From Persicaria tinctoria (lineage: Eukaryota; Streptophyta; Magnoliopsida; Caryophyllales; Polygonaceae): 64,000 nt of DNA. Shown one piece after another: positions 23,178-34,623 of this stretch (positions are counted from its first letter, which is position 1; the number at the start of each line of letters is the position of its first letter). A model generated the notes under the pieces. It was not told where the DNA came from. It searched no databases and worked only from the letters and a program-made list of their open reading frames with translations. The position numbers and the translations under genes are program-made. The DNA is taken from NCBI GenBank assembly GCA_037127255.1, contig JBANSL010000016.1, positions 5,396,501 to 5,460,500 of the forward strand. Direction: 5' to 3'.

Positions 23178-24306
23178 TACAAATTGGGGTCAATTACACT
23201 AACGATTCCTAAAGTTTGCAATCTTTTTCTTATTAGTCCCTAAACTTTAAATCTTTCCAGTTAGATCCCTAAATTATTAAAATGATTGCACCATTAGCTC
23301 TTCCATAAAAAAACTGCCGGATCTCCATTAAGTATTATGAATAAATTACACAAAATTGCCTTAAATTAGGAGAGTTTTCACAAACTACCCATGAATTGGA
23401 AAAAATATAGGAAATCCCCCAACTTTGAGATTTTTAGTTTTGAGATATCACACTTACCCCCCATCTAATATTTCAAAATGACTAAATTGACTCGTAAGAA
23501 AGCGGAGAAATTAAAAAAATGGCCCATAAATAATGAAAGTATAAAAAACTGCCAAAAATTAGTTGAATAAGAAAAACACTAAACCCTTTAAATGTTAGCA
23601 ATGGTTAAATTAGTTGAATAAGATAATAAATAAATTACACAAAAACACTCCTACCTACATTTTTTTTACCGGCCCATAACTAGAAAAATATATATAAAAA
23701 AACTATTCAATCTAGGGTTAAAGAACCACACAATCCATATCATTTAATAATTGTTTGAAAAACATTGATTTTTTTCCAGAAAAAGGTCAAATAAAATAAA
23801 CAATGTTGATTAAACATTTTTCTAGACTTTGATATATTAAGTGATAATGTAGCATTTTTGTTTTTACATTGAAATTTTATGGTGGTTCTTTAGTTGAGTT
23901 ATTTGTAAAAAAAATTAAAATTGAATTTACAACTGGTTTTGTGAAAACTTCCTAGTTTATCAATATTTTTGTATAATTTGGACATTATTTTATGAAATTA
24001 ATAAAATTATTTTTAAATATTGTAAAGGTTTTGGCCCTTTTGGGTGGTTGATTGAAAACAAAACTCCAAATTATTTTATTTTATTTCAAAATTCTAATTT
24101 ATGAGTGTTTTTGTAAACATTGACAAATTTATTGGTGATTTTTTGTAATTAGCATAAAATTTGGTGGAGATTTATGGTTGGAAGGATGGATGGTGCAATC
24201 ATTTTAATAATTTAGGGACTTTATTAGAATGACTTAAAATTTAGGGATCAACAAGGAAAAACATGTAAAGTTTAGGGACTATTGATGTAATTTACCCTAC
24301 AAATTG
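23178..24306. mobile_element. Non-autonomous Mutator-like element (MULE, 1.1 kb)
   Basis: The element spans 23187-24297. Long terminal inverted repeats of about 110-120 bp start GGGTCAATTAC at the left and GGGTAAATTAC (reverse strand) at the right; both continue with the same CCCTAAA…TTAAAATGATTGCACCAT pattern. Identical 9-bp direct repeats tacaaattg flank it (23178-23186 and 24298-24306), the Mutator-type target length. The interior is AT-rich, with no transposase frame and no captured gene that I recognise. Confidence 0.9.
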
Positions 24307-24612
24307 TGGGAAAAAAACACACAAAAGGATGATCCATCCGTATTTTGGGGTCTATTTTCTTGTCTTTTAAAAAAAAATATATACATCAAACTAGGGTGAT
24401 CCATTTTTTTCCACATATTGCAATGATGGTTGGATATATGTCATAATCGGATCCAAGATCTTCCGTTGAAATGCATATAGCATAACCCGTTTAACTGTGG
24501 TGATAACTGGCTTAGTGGCTTATATACCCATGAGAAATCTCTCATTTCAACCTAGTTAGTCATTTCTAAAATTGTACCAAACAAGCCCTTACTCATGTAG
24601 AGTATAGGACAT
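24307..24612. other. Short spacer
   Basis: AT-rich intergenic sequence between two transposons. Nothing was recognised. Confidence 0.5.
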
Positions 24613-25361
24613 GGACATAGCAGTGGCGGAGCCAGGATTCTGGGTATGGGGGTGCTAGAAAAATTTCTTGAAATATTTTTTTTGGTGAATACTTGATAAG
24701 AAGATTTAGTAAATTTTTTTTTGAAAAAACACTAAAAAAAAAATATTTTTAATGATTTTTTTGCATTTAAATGGTTGAGAGTAACAAAAAAAAAAAGAAG
24801 AGAAACAAAAAAAATATAGATATAATTTAAACATAAATATTGAAAGAAAGAGTTTAATATATAATTTAAACATAAATATAACTTTTTTTTAATGAAATGG
24901 GATTTGAAGAGATGGGATTTGAACCCAACACCTTTTGATTCTTCTTACTTCCCCCTTCCTTCCCTTACCACTTGAGCTAGATAGCACTATTATTCAAATA
25001 TCATTTAAAGGTACTCCCTCCGTTCCAAAATAGATGGTCTTTTACTTTTTGGCACGCTTTTTAAGGAGCGGAAAACTCTATAAAATATTATTTTTTTGAT
25101 TAAAATTTTTATACTATTTTATACTTATTACTAATAAGTATCTAATTATATAAAAAAAATTAATTAAAAAATAATATTTCATAGAGTTTTTCACTCCTTA
25201 AAAAGCGTGTCGAAAAGTAAAAGACCATGTATTTTGGAACGGAGGGAGTATTATATTACCTTAAAAATACTAAATATATGCAAAAAAAATAATTATTTTT
25301 TTGTATTTTTTTTCCGAGTCAGGGGGTGCTCGAGCACCCCAGCTCCGCCACTGGGACATAG
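24613..25361. mobile_element. Non-autonomous hAT transposon with a nested Stowaway
   Basis: The element spans 24621-25353 with terminal inverted repeats CAGTGGCGGAGC and GCTCCGCCACTG. Perfect 8-bp direct repeats ggacatag flank it (24613-24620 and 25354-25361). Subterminal GGGGGTGCT and its inverse reinforce the pairing. Around 24900-24985 there is a tRNA-like string (gatttgaacccaacacc… cttgagctaga) seen in many plant repeats. No transposase is encoded. Confidence 0.9.
25014..25248. mobile_element. Stowaway MITE nested in the hAT element
   Basis: The 235-bp element begins CTCCCTCCGTTCCAAAATAG and ends with its inverse, and is flanked by TA on both sides. Terminal repeats extend for more than 60 bp and make a strong hairpin. 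It belongs to the Tc1/mariner-derived Stowaway group and postdates the hAT insertion. Confidence 0.9.
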
Positions 25362-25832
25362 TACACAAAATAAACTTGTATTACCCGAAGCAACATTAAC
25401 ATTACTATGGTGGAAGTGTTGTAAAAGTGATCGTGCTACATGTGCTTACACATGTTTGGTTTTGTAAATGACATCAATTGCAGTATTAGTATATAGATTA
25501 TTCATTATAGAGTTTTTAGATTTAAAAAAAATTGTATTATTACATTTACAGAGTTTTGATATTGGGTGTAAACTTAAATTTTTTTACTTGGGTGTGTTTG
25601 GATTCCCAATGCATTATACTTATAAGATCTAATTCTCTTTTAAAGCCGTATTTGTTTAATTAAATTGTATGTATTTCAAATAATATAAATTTAAAATAAA
25701 ATATTATATAGATTGTATAAATCAAATACACAATATCGTTTAAAGTTTGTAATTATCTTTAAAATATCTCTAAAATTGCATCTAAATTTGAATCATAGTT
25801 AAATTATAATCTTAAATTAGATTAATCTGATA
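25362..25832. other. AT-rich spacer
   Basis: Low-complexity AT-rich intergenic DNA. Nothing was recognised. Confidence 0.5.
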
Positions 25833-26068
25833 CTACCTCCGTCTCGCAAAACTTATTGTTTTGCTTTTGACACGTTTTTTTAAGAACGGTAAAAACTATA
25901 TAAAATATCAATGATTTTATTAATTCAAAAAAAAATTAATATTTAATACAATTATCTATAAAATTATGGAAAAAAAATTATTAAAAAAATTAATATTTTA
26001 TAGAGTTTTTAGCTTCTTAACAAACATGGCAAAAAAGTAAAACGATAAGTATTTTGAGATGAAGGGAG
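25833..26068. mobile_element. Stowaway MITE
   Basis: Begins CTACCTCCGTCTCGCAAAAC and ends with the diverged inverse (…ATTTTGAGATGAAGGGAG), with TA on each side. It is 236 bp long and AT-rich inside. Its arms are more diverged than those of the Stowaway at 25014, so it is probably older. Confidence 0.82.
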
Positions 26069-26104
26069 TACTTAATACTATAATTGCTAACATTAAGCAT
26101 CTTG

Positions 26105-26333
26105 ACGATCCAATGACGTTTTAAAACCCTTATCAGGTAAATCCCGGGCACGTGACCCAGTCGGCAAGAGCCACACACCAGGTAAACCGGCTTGCGCCGA
26201 TCAGCTCGACCCACTGGTAAGGAGCAAGACAAACCTTTAATTTTCACCCAAGAAAATAGACGGAGGTAGTGATCGAACCCAAAACCTCCTGACATCCCCT
26301 TGCTCCCTACCAGTGAGCCATCCCGACTGGGCT
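26105..26333 (-). mobile_element. tRNA-derived SINE (Au-SINE-like)
   Basis: Read on the minus strand, the start carries an RNA polymerase III A box (TGGCTCACTGGTAG) and, about 45 bases on, a B box (GGTTCGATCAC). This is followed by a tRNA-unrelated body of about 170 bases. Such an arrangement is typical of plant Au-type SINEs. No clear target duplication was found, so the exact ends are approximate. Confidence 0.65.
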
Positions 26334-27803
26334 AGTATCTTCTTATCTTTCTCTTTGGGATGACGCATAACTGGTCTGGGTTTAGCATGACCGGCATCAA
26401 CTACAGTGTTTTTTTCCAAGATAAAAGAGAAAAGTAGTGGATTGGTGTCAATGTCAACCCCATCAATTGATTATCTTTGTGGTTTTTAATCTCGTATATA
26501 TATATATATATATATAAGGTTGTTTCCCTTTGATGGTTTTTGATTTTTGTAAAACCGTCAACTCTTTTTTCTTGAGTACATACATGCATATAAACTATAA
26601 AGATAGATAGATAGATCCTTTGCAAGGCGTCCTTTCAGTGTAACGTATGGGTGTGGTTGGATTCCAAATGTTTATATAAATACTACGTATTTTGGAAAGT
26701 GTTTGTTTAATGTTTTAAGTAATGTGAATTTTTTTAAAAATATTATATAAATTTTATAATCAAATAGTCCACTATTGCATTACTTTATCATTACCTTACA
26801 AACTCGATGTCACATATTTATATACTATAATATAATTTATAAGGTATTTTATTTTAAAATTACGTTATTTTAAATATCCTTGTAAATTATTTTAACTAAA
26901 CACTTTATAAATGTCCAAATACACCCTAAATTTATTAATACATAATTATTTAATTTAATTAATTAAATAACAAATAATAATTACATTTATAATTATAGCA
27001 CATGAAAATAATTATAGTATAAATAATGATGTTGTTATGTAAATATAATTTAATTACTCATCATATTTACACTATAAGAGCTAATAATAATATTGTTACA
27101 GCTGGTCTTCCGTCTGCCGATTAATCGGTCTCTCGAGTATCAGCCATTAAATCATTTCCTTTAAAAAATAACAAATAATATTGTTACATACTAACACTTT
27201 CACACATTAAAAAGTAAAAACCCTCAAATAGGATCTACCCTATTAAGTTCTTATGGCTTAAGACAAATGGGTTTACTTTGAATATATGGTATTATGACAT
27301 GATGAAATTACACACCAACAGTACACAGTTTTTTGCCTTTCTTTTATGTTTCCTGGCTGCTGTTTGCATTGTTTTGGGGCCATTTGATTCCCTTTCATTT
27401 TCCTTTTTCACATCTACACACATCAAAAACTACTCCCTTGGGTTCCCCAACAAATCAATGCGTCTACAGGCACCGTGAATGCGCAAAGCTTTTTTAATAG
27501 TTTGCATCGCGCATCCTAAAACTAGGATGCGCGCGCAAGTTTTAGGATGCGCGCGCAAACAATCTATTTGTAGTGTGCATACCAAATGCCATTAGGAAGC
27601 AAGTGAAATATACAAACCCAAGGAAGCTATAGTTAACTCTCTTTTGGCTCTTTTTTCGCCTCTTTCGTCGAGCATATATATGTACATGTTTTTTCTTTTA
27701 GACAAACATGCTATAGAGAAAGCGGAAACCGTGTAACTCGTAAACAACCAACGCGATCAAGGGAGACTGAAACGCGATCACAAGCATGAACATCGCGAGC
27801 AAT
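26334..27803. other. Spacer downstream of the cysteine oxidase gene
   Basis: AT-rich DNA with a TA microsatellite near 26495-26515. A GC-rich inverted and direct repeat cluster lies at about 27502-27563, where the motif AGGATGCGCGCGCAA occurs twice next to an inverted GCGCATCCT. The right end should contain the cysteine oxidase 3' UTR. Confidence 0.45.
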
Positions 27804-29561
27804 CTACCATATGCTTTCGATGATTTGAGGACCCAAGTATTGTATACCGTCCATTCTTGAGTCCTCCGGCATCTCAATCTCTTCCAACCACGCGTATTTC
27901 TCATCGCCTCCCAACGAAGACACTGGCTTGGGATCTGCATAAGATGAAACTCCACAATCATCAGCACAATGCTAACGAATATGAAGCGAAAATTTGCCTT
28001 CCAAATTCCAATGATGCAATGTACTTGCCTTTGTTAGCATCATAGGGAAGATCTCGGTAGTAGGTGCAATCCCGGTCATCCTCCTTCGAGTAAGGAGGCC
28101 CAAGAACATCAAGAACCACGCAAGGCGTGATGGCGGTGAACTCGTGGATATTCCCTCCGGTAGTCGGATACAAAACCCTTGTTTCGCAAGGCGCGGTAAG
28201 TGTGGTGTCAGCTACAAGTCGCGCAAGCCTCACTACGAAACCACATAACCTAAGTGAGGATCACATTACATAACACTAACATTCGAATGATGTTTCGGAA
28301 AGAGAAGAATAATAAAACACTTACAACGAGGCGGTTGCTCGCTATCCTCGGATTCAACCAAGTCATATGACTTGATGTGCATTTTTCCGATGAGAAGCTT
28401 GCTACAAACCGTCATGTCCGGGTGATTATGGAGAGGAATCACCGCGGTTGCAGGAAGAAAGAACAGAACTAACTGCATTATCCAATAGATAAAATTATCC
28501 AAAATGTTATACATTGTACTATTCTATACAAGAATTGATGAATCAATAAGCAAAACTTACCGAAAAGTTGTTACACTTGTAAATGTTTGTGTAGGTAACT
28601 CGTCGATTTCCATTGGATTCGCTTCGAGGATTGAAGAATTGAAGGTTCTTGCTTAGCCCTAGGTCTTCTGGTTCCATTCTATCTACAAGAAAAAATGGCA
28701 CCTTTCTTAACAAAAGCTTCTAAAGTGATTATCAAATACATTAAAAGCACATTAAGTATCACTTTCCTAAAACATATAACATAACCAAAAATAGTCACAC
28801 ATTAAAATTCAAAAGAAATATGAAATACCCAATTCAAGAAAAAAAGACAACAAAGCAAAAATTGGGGGTTTTGCCTATTTGGGTATGATCCAAATTACAT
28901 GAACATTGTCACATTTATGGATAGACAAGATATGAAGCACATTAATATACACTTCCTCAAAACATTACCAATGTCTCACTTTAAAATTCAAGAATATGCA
29001 ACAACTAATTCTAGAAAAGACAACATATGAAAATGACCTAAATTTACCAAGATTGCAAGTTGCAATAATATCTTGTGGATAACAAAGAGAAAATTCAAAA
29101 GAAAACCACATCCAAGTTGTGTATCTCAAGCCTTGTCAAAGTTTTGTTACTTTGGTAAATAAAACTGTGTGCGAGATAGACGGTTTTTCTATCCTATAAT
29201 TTAAAACACGGGTTAAAAAGACCGTTTTAAAAACATCAATAAATGAGAAATTAACAAATCAACTCAAAACAACCAATTCAATTGAAAAAAAATGATGAAT
29301 TGAGATAAGAAGATGGATTAGAGACTAACTCAAAACTCTACAAAGAGAGAGGACATCAGAGGGAGGAGGAACAACACCAGGAGGAGCCCTAAAAACAGTC
29401 TTACAAGAGGAATAGAGCTCTTGCAAGATCAAACAAATGGGGAAGCCCCTCTTCAGATCCCTCCTCCTAACCCTCCTCTTCTTGATCATCCTGTTGCTAT
29501 TCAGCTTCACTTGTCCACCCATCTCTACTTCTGTTTGTTGTTGTTGTTGGTCTTGTTTCAT
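27804..29561 (-). CDS. Plant cysteine oxidase (PCO; N-terminal cysteine dioxygenase)
   Basis: PCOs use O2 to oxidise the N-terminal Cys of ERF-VII factors and similar proteins, sending them to the Arg/N-degron pathway; this makes them plant oxygen sensors. Five exons on the minus strand: 29561-29330, 28682-28561, 28472-28325, 28232-28029 and 27934-27804, with phases matching, give 278 residues. The first exon has a basic start and the family helix ([30 protein letters not shown]). The cupin core has the iron ligands: two His in [12 protein letters not shown] and the third in [11 protein letters not shown]. The C-terminal part has [16 protein letters not shown] and [13 protein letters not shown]. 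Intron 4 has a GC donor (AAAG|GCAAGT). The Gln-rich N-terminus is longer than in animal ADO. The gene copy (PCO1/2 or PCO3-5 type) was not resolved. Confidence 0.94.
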
Positions 29562-30591
29562 CTAACTTACCAAGAACAGATTCAAACACCTATATATATA
29601 ATATATGTAAAAATGTATATGGCAGCAAAACCCAGCAAAAGAGGGAGCACCCAGAGAATATAGATAGTGGGCAATGGAAATGAAAGGGTCTAGATGGAGA
29701 TGGGGGGATCAGATCAGGGGATGTATAGGTGGTGGTGTGTTATAAAAAAGGGGATGAAACCAGGGGCCATGGGAGGTTGAATTTGGGGTCCTAGAGTGAC
29801 AAATTTTAAGACCAAATTGGAGGGGTTTGGGTGGCAAATTTTGGCAACAAGGGTTACAAACTTATAAATTTCAAAGTATATATATATAGATTTAGATATT
29901 TATATAGATATTATTATATTATATGTATTAAATGGAAGAATCAAGGGGGAAAAAAAGAAATTTTAAAAGGAAAAAAAAAAGGAGGGTTGGCGCCCCCGGA
30001 ATTGGTCAAGAGTGGGGTTGCAAAGGTACACAGATTCGGTATCTCCACCGTAAAGGCGTAAATAGGATTATATTTACGTTATTACCCTCGGATAAATATG
30101 TGTGTTGTTTGCTTACGGTATTAATTACTACGTATTTATCTAGAGGCGAAAATGAATCTGGTTATGAGTGGATGTTTTGGTAATTTGGTCCGTTTGATCC
30201 ATTCGTTATCTAGCAATCCTTCTACCCATATTCATTTCATCCATCGTTAACGGATTATTGGCTGGATCTAGTGAGATATAGTGATATACGAGTGGATAAT
30301 TTCTTATACCTTTTCATTCACTTGTTGATTAAAAAAAAATTTAGAAAAGACTCTTTACAAAAGTAAAACTCACAACCATAAATTTATCTTTTAGCAACGA
30401 GCAAAACTCATGTGTCTAATTAAGTTAATTTTTCATGTCTTTCTCTAATTTCCATATATCCAACAAAAAGATAAAGAAAGAAATCAGACAACATGGAACA
30501 TGCCATCAGACTTCATTAGCTAACAGTTTTTGGGTAAACTTTACAAAATCACCCCTTATTTTCTGTGAATTAATTTATTCAAAATCGCCTA
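29562..30591. promoter_or_regulatory. Cysteine oxidase promoter and spacer
   Basis: Immediately upstream of the minus-strand start is a TA-rich stretch (about 29589-29606) that could serve as a TATA region. The next few hundred bases are G-rich on the plus strand, then AT-rich. No gene was recognised. Confidence 0.4.
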
Positions 30592-31480
30592 TTATTTTTT
30601 GGAAAAACTAATTAAAATACTCCATCTTTAGGGGTATGGTAAAAATATATCATCACCTTTCAAATGTAATAAAAATATCCCGACCTTTGAAAGTGGTGGT
30701 AATATATTACCACGTGTTTTCTCACTGGTCAAAAATGCTGACAAGACAGCCTACGCGGATTTTTTACAAGGGTTTTCTTGAACAGTGTCCTTAGGAAAAA
30801 AATAAAGAGTTGGATCGGGTTCATACCCAACGCCTTTTCCTCCCTCATATCTTCTTCCGTGGACCGTGGTCGCCTCGTGAATTGTCTTCCAGGTAGCTCA
30901 TGATTCCTCTTCAATGTCAGTCTTCCTCCCTCGTGATCGACTATCTTGAGTTGTCTCTCTCACATTTTCTTCCCCTTTGATTCGTTCACGGATTTGGGTG
31001 GGTAAGTTTTTTTCCCCTCTTTGTTGTTGTTGTTGTTGTTGTTGTCACATTTTCTTCCCCTTTGATTCGTTCACGGATTTGGGTGGGTAAGTTTTTTTCC
31101 CCTCTTTGTTGTTGTTGTTGTTGTTGTATTAATTTGATGCAATTTTGACCAGATTAGTTGCTTGGTTGAATCAATTTTGTTTTTCGGGTTTAATTTGTTC
31201 TCATTGTATTTTTTTTCCTAAGAAAACCGATAAAAAAAACTCAATCTTTGTGCTAATTTGTAAAAAAAGCTTCCACGTATGTTGTCTTGTATGCTGTCTT
31301 GTCAAAAAAAATCCACGTAGGTTGTTTTGTCACCATTTTTGACCCGTGAGAAAACACAGTGTAATATATTACCACCACCCTCAAAGGTCGGGATATTTTT
31401 ATTACATTTAAAAGTTGATGATATATTTTTACCATATCCCCAAAGGTGGGGGTATTTTAATTAGTTTTCCCTTATTTTTT
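30592..31480. mobile_element. Non-autonomous Mutator-like element (871 bp)
   Basis: The element spans 30601-31471. Terminal inverted repeats of about 155 bp start GGAAAAACTAATTAAAATAC at the left and GGGAAAACTAATTAAAATAC on the reverse strand at the right. Both contain TATCCCGACCTTTGA and TGGTGGTAATATATTA. Identical 9-bp flanks ttatttttt (30592-30600 and 31472-31480) fit Mutator insertion, though they are low-complexity. The interior includes an 85-bp tandem duplication and no transposase. Confidence 0.87.
30960..31129. repeat. 85-bp tandem duplication inside the MULE
   Basis: The segment beginning TCACATTTTCTTCCCCTTTG and ending in a (TTG)n run occurs twice in succession, offset by 85 bp. 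The copies are essentially identical apart from the length of the TTG run. Slippage at the trinucleotide run is a likely origin. Confidence 0.85.
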
Positions 31481-31757
31481 TTTTTATAATATTGCATTCG
31501 ATAATCTTGACTGTTAAGAGATACGAAGAAATTAAAAGAGTCTCATATTAAAAGTTGAGTAAAAACAAGTCTAGTATATAAGCTAATAAGTTATTACTTT
31601 TATCGTCAATTTGTTTTAAAATGAAATCTCAATCGATCTATATGTATGTCATACATGCACACGACCCTTAATTACAAATACCTCCTAACAGACTTCGGTA
31701 TTTTTTTTATGTATTTATTGCTTATAAGTTATAACCCACCATATATCTAGGGGTTTG

Positions 31758-32220
31758 TTAAATACACCACTAATTTTTACTGGATACACCGCTAAGCTAC
31801 ACAACTTCTTGCGTAGTTAAGTCTGCACTCGGTTGCGGAATACTCTGGACGTCGTGCCAAACAGGCTTAAAAAGGAACAGTTATGCAGCAACATGCGTAC
31901 CTTTTTGTTCTTCCTCAATCAGGTATTATCACTGCTATATTGCCTAATTCCAGACCGGTGGCCGGATCTATTGGATTTGCAAAGGGTGAAAAGTTACCCA
32001 ATGTGATGCGTAGCTTTTTTTTTTTTTTTATGTATAGGTAGGGACTCCGCATCCTAATGCGGACCTCACTCCGCAACGTCTTGCGGATGTTTTATCGAGG
32101 GTCTTTTAGGGTGTGTTTGGCACGATGTCCGGGGAGGTCCGCATCTCGTTGCGTAGCTCAGTCCGCATGGGGTTGCGTAGCTAAGCGGTGTATCCAGTAA
32201 AAATTAGCGGTGTATTTAAT
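31758..32220. mobile_element. Inverted-repeat element of uncertain class
   Basis: Ends of about 45 bp are inverted copies: TAAATACACCACTAATTTTT at the left and TAAATACACCGCTAATTTTT on the reverse strand at the right, both followed by ACTGGATACACCGCT. Inside are further GTCCGCAT/ATGCGGAC-type inverted motifs. I could not find a matching target duplication, so MITE or MULE remains open. Confidence 0.65.
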
Positions 32221-33560
32221 TTTTTCGTATATCTACCATATTTGAAATTTAAGGAGTATTAAACATTAGATAAATATTTATGTATTTCTTAAAATTTTAT
32301 GCAGCCAATGCAAGATAAAATGTGTGTGGAAAGTCGGTTGCAAACAAAGAATATAGATCAACAGTGATATTTTTTTTAAATATAGACAATAATTCGAAAT
32401 AGTAGATATCATCATGGTCGGATAAATCGAAAGTTCAAAATAAACGGCAGATAAATTAATCATTGTGAAGAAAAAACGAAAAGCAATCGTACAAACAGAA
32501 ATGTCAAAAATAATTAAATACAATTGTTACTAGCTAAAAAATATTTTTTTTGATGGTAAATTGAGGGAGGCGTAAGGAACATTAGATGAGCAATCGATCA
32601 ATCAGAATACAAGTGTGTTGTTATGATACAAATAAAAATCAAAACAATCCATAATCTATGAACCAATTGATCAAGCAAGACGGAAAAAAATAGCCCATAT
32701 ACTATGGACCAAGCAGAAATCCGGTTGAACGGGGATAGAAAACTCGGCGAGAGGGGGTTGGATAATGAGAGGGAAAAAAAAACAATTACAACATAGGGTA
32801 ATTTTGTGAAAAAAAGAGCATAAAATAAGGTATGGTATTTTTGGATAACGTATGAATATGGTTTAAATGGCATGTTATTGTTGGGCCCCTACTTCAAGGC
32901 TAAAAAGACTCACTGCAACAGGCCGGAAGATGGAAAACAACGGGCTGCTCTCCTAATATCGTTTTTTATATATAAAAAAAATTATTTAAGGAAAGTACTA
33001 ATTCAAGGGAAATTTACATAAAACCATACCTTTAATATAAAAGTTTTCACTTAATTATCCCTTAATTTAAAATTATATAAAAAATTGATTAAAAATAATA
33101 TTTTATAGAGTTATATTTATAAAATGATCCTTATAGTAATAAGTATCATAAGGATGTTAATTTACATATTGTAACATCTCGTCTCACATTAGATATCACA
33201 AAGATGTTGGAAGTGATTTATAAGTGATTCAAGCCGTACTCGTGTCACAAGAGCTCTTCCTTTTCAGACTCCAAATGAGGACAACGAATCTAAGAGAGTT
33301 AGGTGACATGGGTTGACGCATCTTATAACCCCGGGTCTTAAACGGGAAATTAAAGAAATTGCTCGTTTCGAAGGGATACCTTAGTGTATGTGTCCGTGTC
33401 ATGGATAGATGTAGTTGCATGATTAAGCAGAAATTGATGCGAAAAATAAGGTTGTTTAATTCCTGATGGGATTACATATATGATTATAAGGGCTTGAGGC
33501 ATCAAATTTTGGCAACTATAATCCAATGCCTACCAGGCTACCATAAACAAGACATTTTAC
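32221..33560. other. AT-rich spacer
   Basis: Mostly AT-rich intergenic sequence. A segment near 33008-33065 resembles, in inverse, the one near 63775-63835 (both contain a TTACATAAAACCA motif), so the two are probably diverged ends of a MULE-like family. No gene was recognised. Confidence 0.4.
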
Positions 33561-33577
33561 ATAGTTCTTGAGGCAGG

Positions 33578-34432
33578 TTGAACAGAGTAAGGATGGGGAA
33601 GAAAGAAAGTGAGTGCAATAAATTCAAAGATGATCCAAGGAAGTGTGATCATTGTGGGAACAAAGGTCATCTGAATGAAAATTACTTTAAACTCAATGGC
33701 TATCCAAGCAGATGTGATTGCTTTGGGAACAAAGGACATTTGAGGAAGAATTGTTACAAACTTCATGGTTACCCTGACGAAGGGAAATCATCGGGGAAAG
33801 CTGGAGGCAAGTTTGGAATAAGTGTTGCGAATGCCACAAATGCATAAGGGGCTGATGAGAGTCCACTGGATACCAGTTCAAGGGATGTCAAGGTTGATAG
33901 TGTTTTGGTTAATGTTGTATGCCAAGATGTCATGAGAATGATGAAAGGCAAACCGATCATGGGTTATTCGGAAGATTGTTATACAGCAGCCAACTTTTCA
34001 AGTAACTACAATCTCTCTCAAACATTTTTAATTGAGAAAATGATTGGAAGTCAATTTTGGATAGTTGATACGGGAGCCTTGGATCATATGTTGTATGATC
34101 ATCAAATGCTTGTTGATTCTAGAAAGACTCCTAGACCTATTCAAGTTGCTTTGCCAATGGGACAGGAATTCTAGTGGACACAGTTGAGAGTGTTAAGTTT
34201 AATGTTAAGCTCAATCGGCAAAATGTGCTATTTGTGCCATCATTTAAGCACAATATGTTGTCTATGGTAAACTGCTCGAGGACAAAGGATTGATAACATT
34301 ATTCAGTGCTAATCAATGTCTTTTTCAGAACCCTACCACTAAGGATATATTGGTCAGAGGAGAAAGGATGAATGGTCTTTACATCATCAAAGTTGCACAA
34401 CAAGAAGGGAAGAGTAGAGACTGGTTCCAAGT
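33578..34432 (+). pseudogene. Older copia retrotransposon, left part (gag zinc knuckles and protease)
   Basis: Two zinc-knuckle segments are visible (CDHCGNKGHLNEN…, CDCFGNKGHLRKNCYKLHGYP; the first lacks the last Cys). After stops and shifts follows the aspartic protease motif (FWIVDTGALDHM) and the linker to the integrase (RMNGLYIIKV). The frame is broken by several stops. It is cut at 34432 by the young copia element and resumes at 39163. LTRs of this older element were not identified. Confidence 0.8.
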
Positions 34433-34610
34433 TGTAAGATGATCAATATTGAGAATTGAAGTTGTTTATTCCATTGAATGAGTAGAACGTATAAATATAC
34501 AAAGGATGAAAAGATTTGGGTTTATCTGTACACACCAAATCAGATCAAGAAGGGAACTAAAAGACATACAAGGATATACAAAATATACTGAAAAGATATT
34601 TCCGCTAACA
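34433..34610 (-). repeat. 3' LTR of the young copia element
   Basis: 178 bp, starting TGTAAGATGATC and ending GCTAACA on the plus strand. It matches the other LTR except for one C/T difference (gacatac here, gatatac there). Confidence 0.95.
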
Positions 34611-34623
34611 GGCCCCCGCAAGC

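Noticed and set aside
24900..24985. Possible tRNA gene (gatttgaaccc… cttgagctag)
   Set aside because: The arms do not form a complete cloverleaf. It is a tRNA-like string inside a hAT element.
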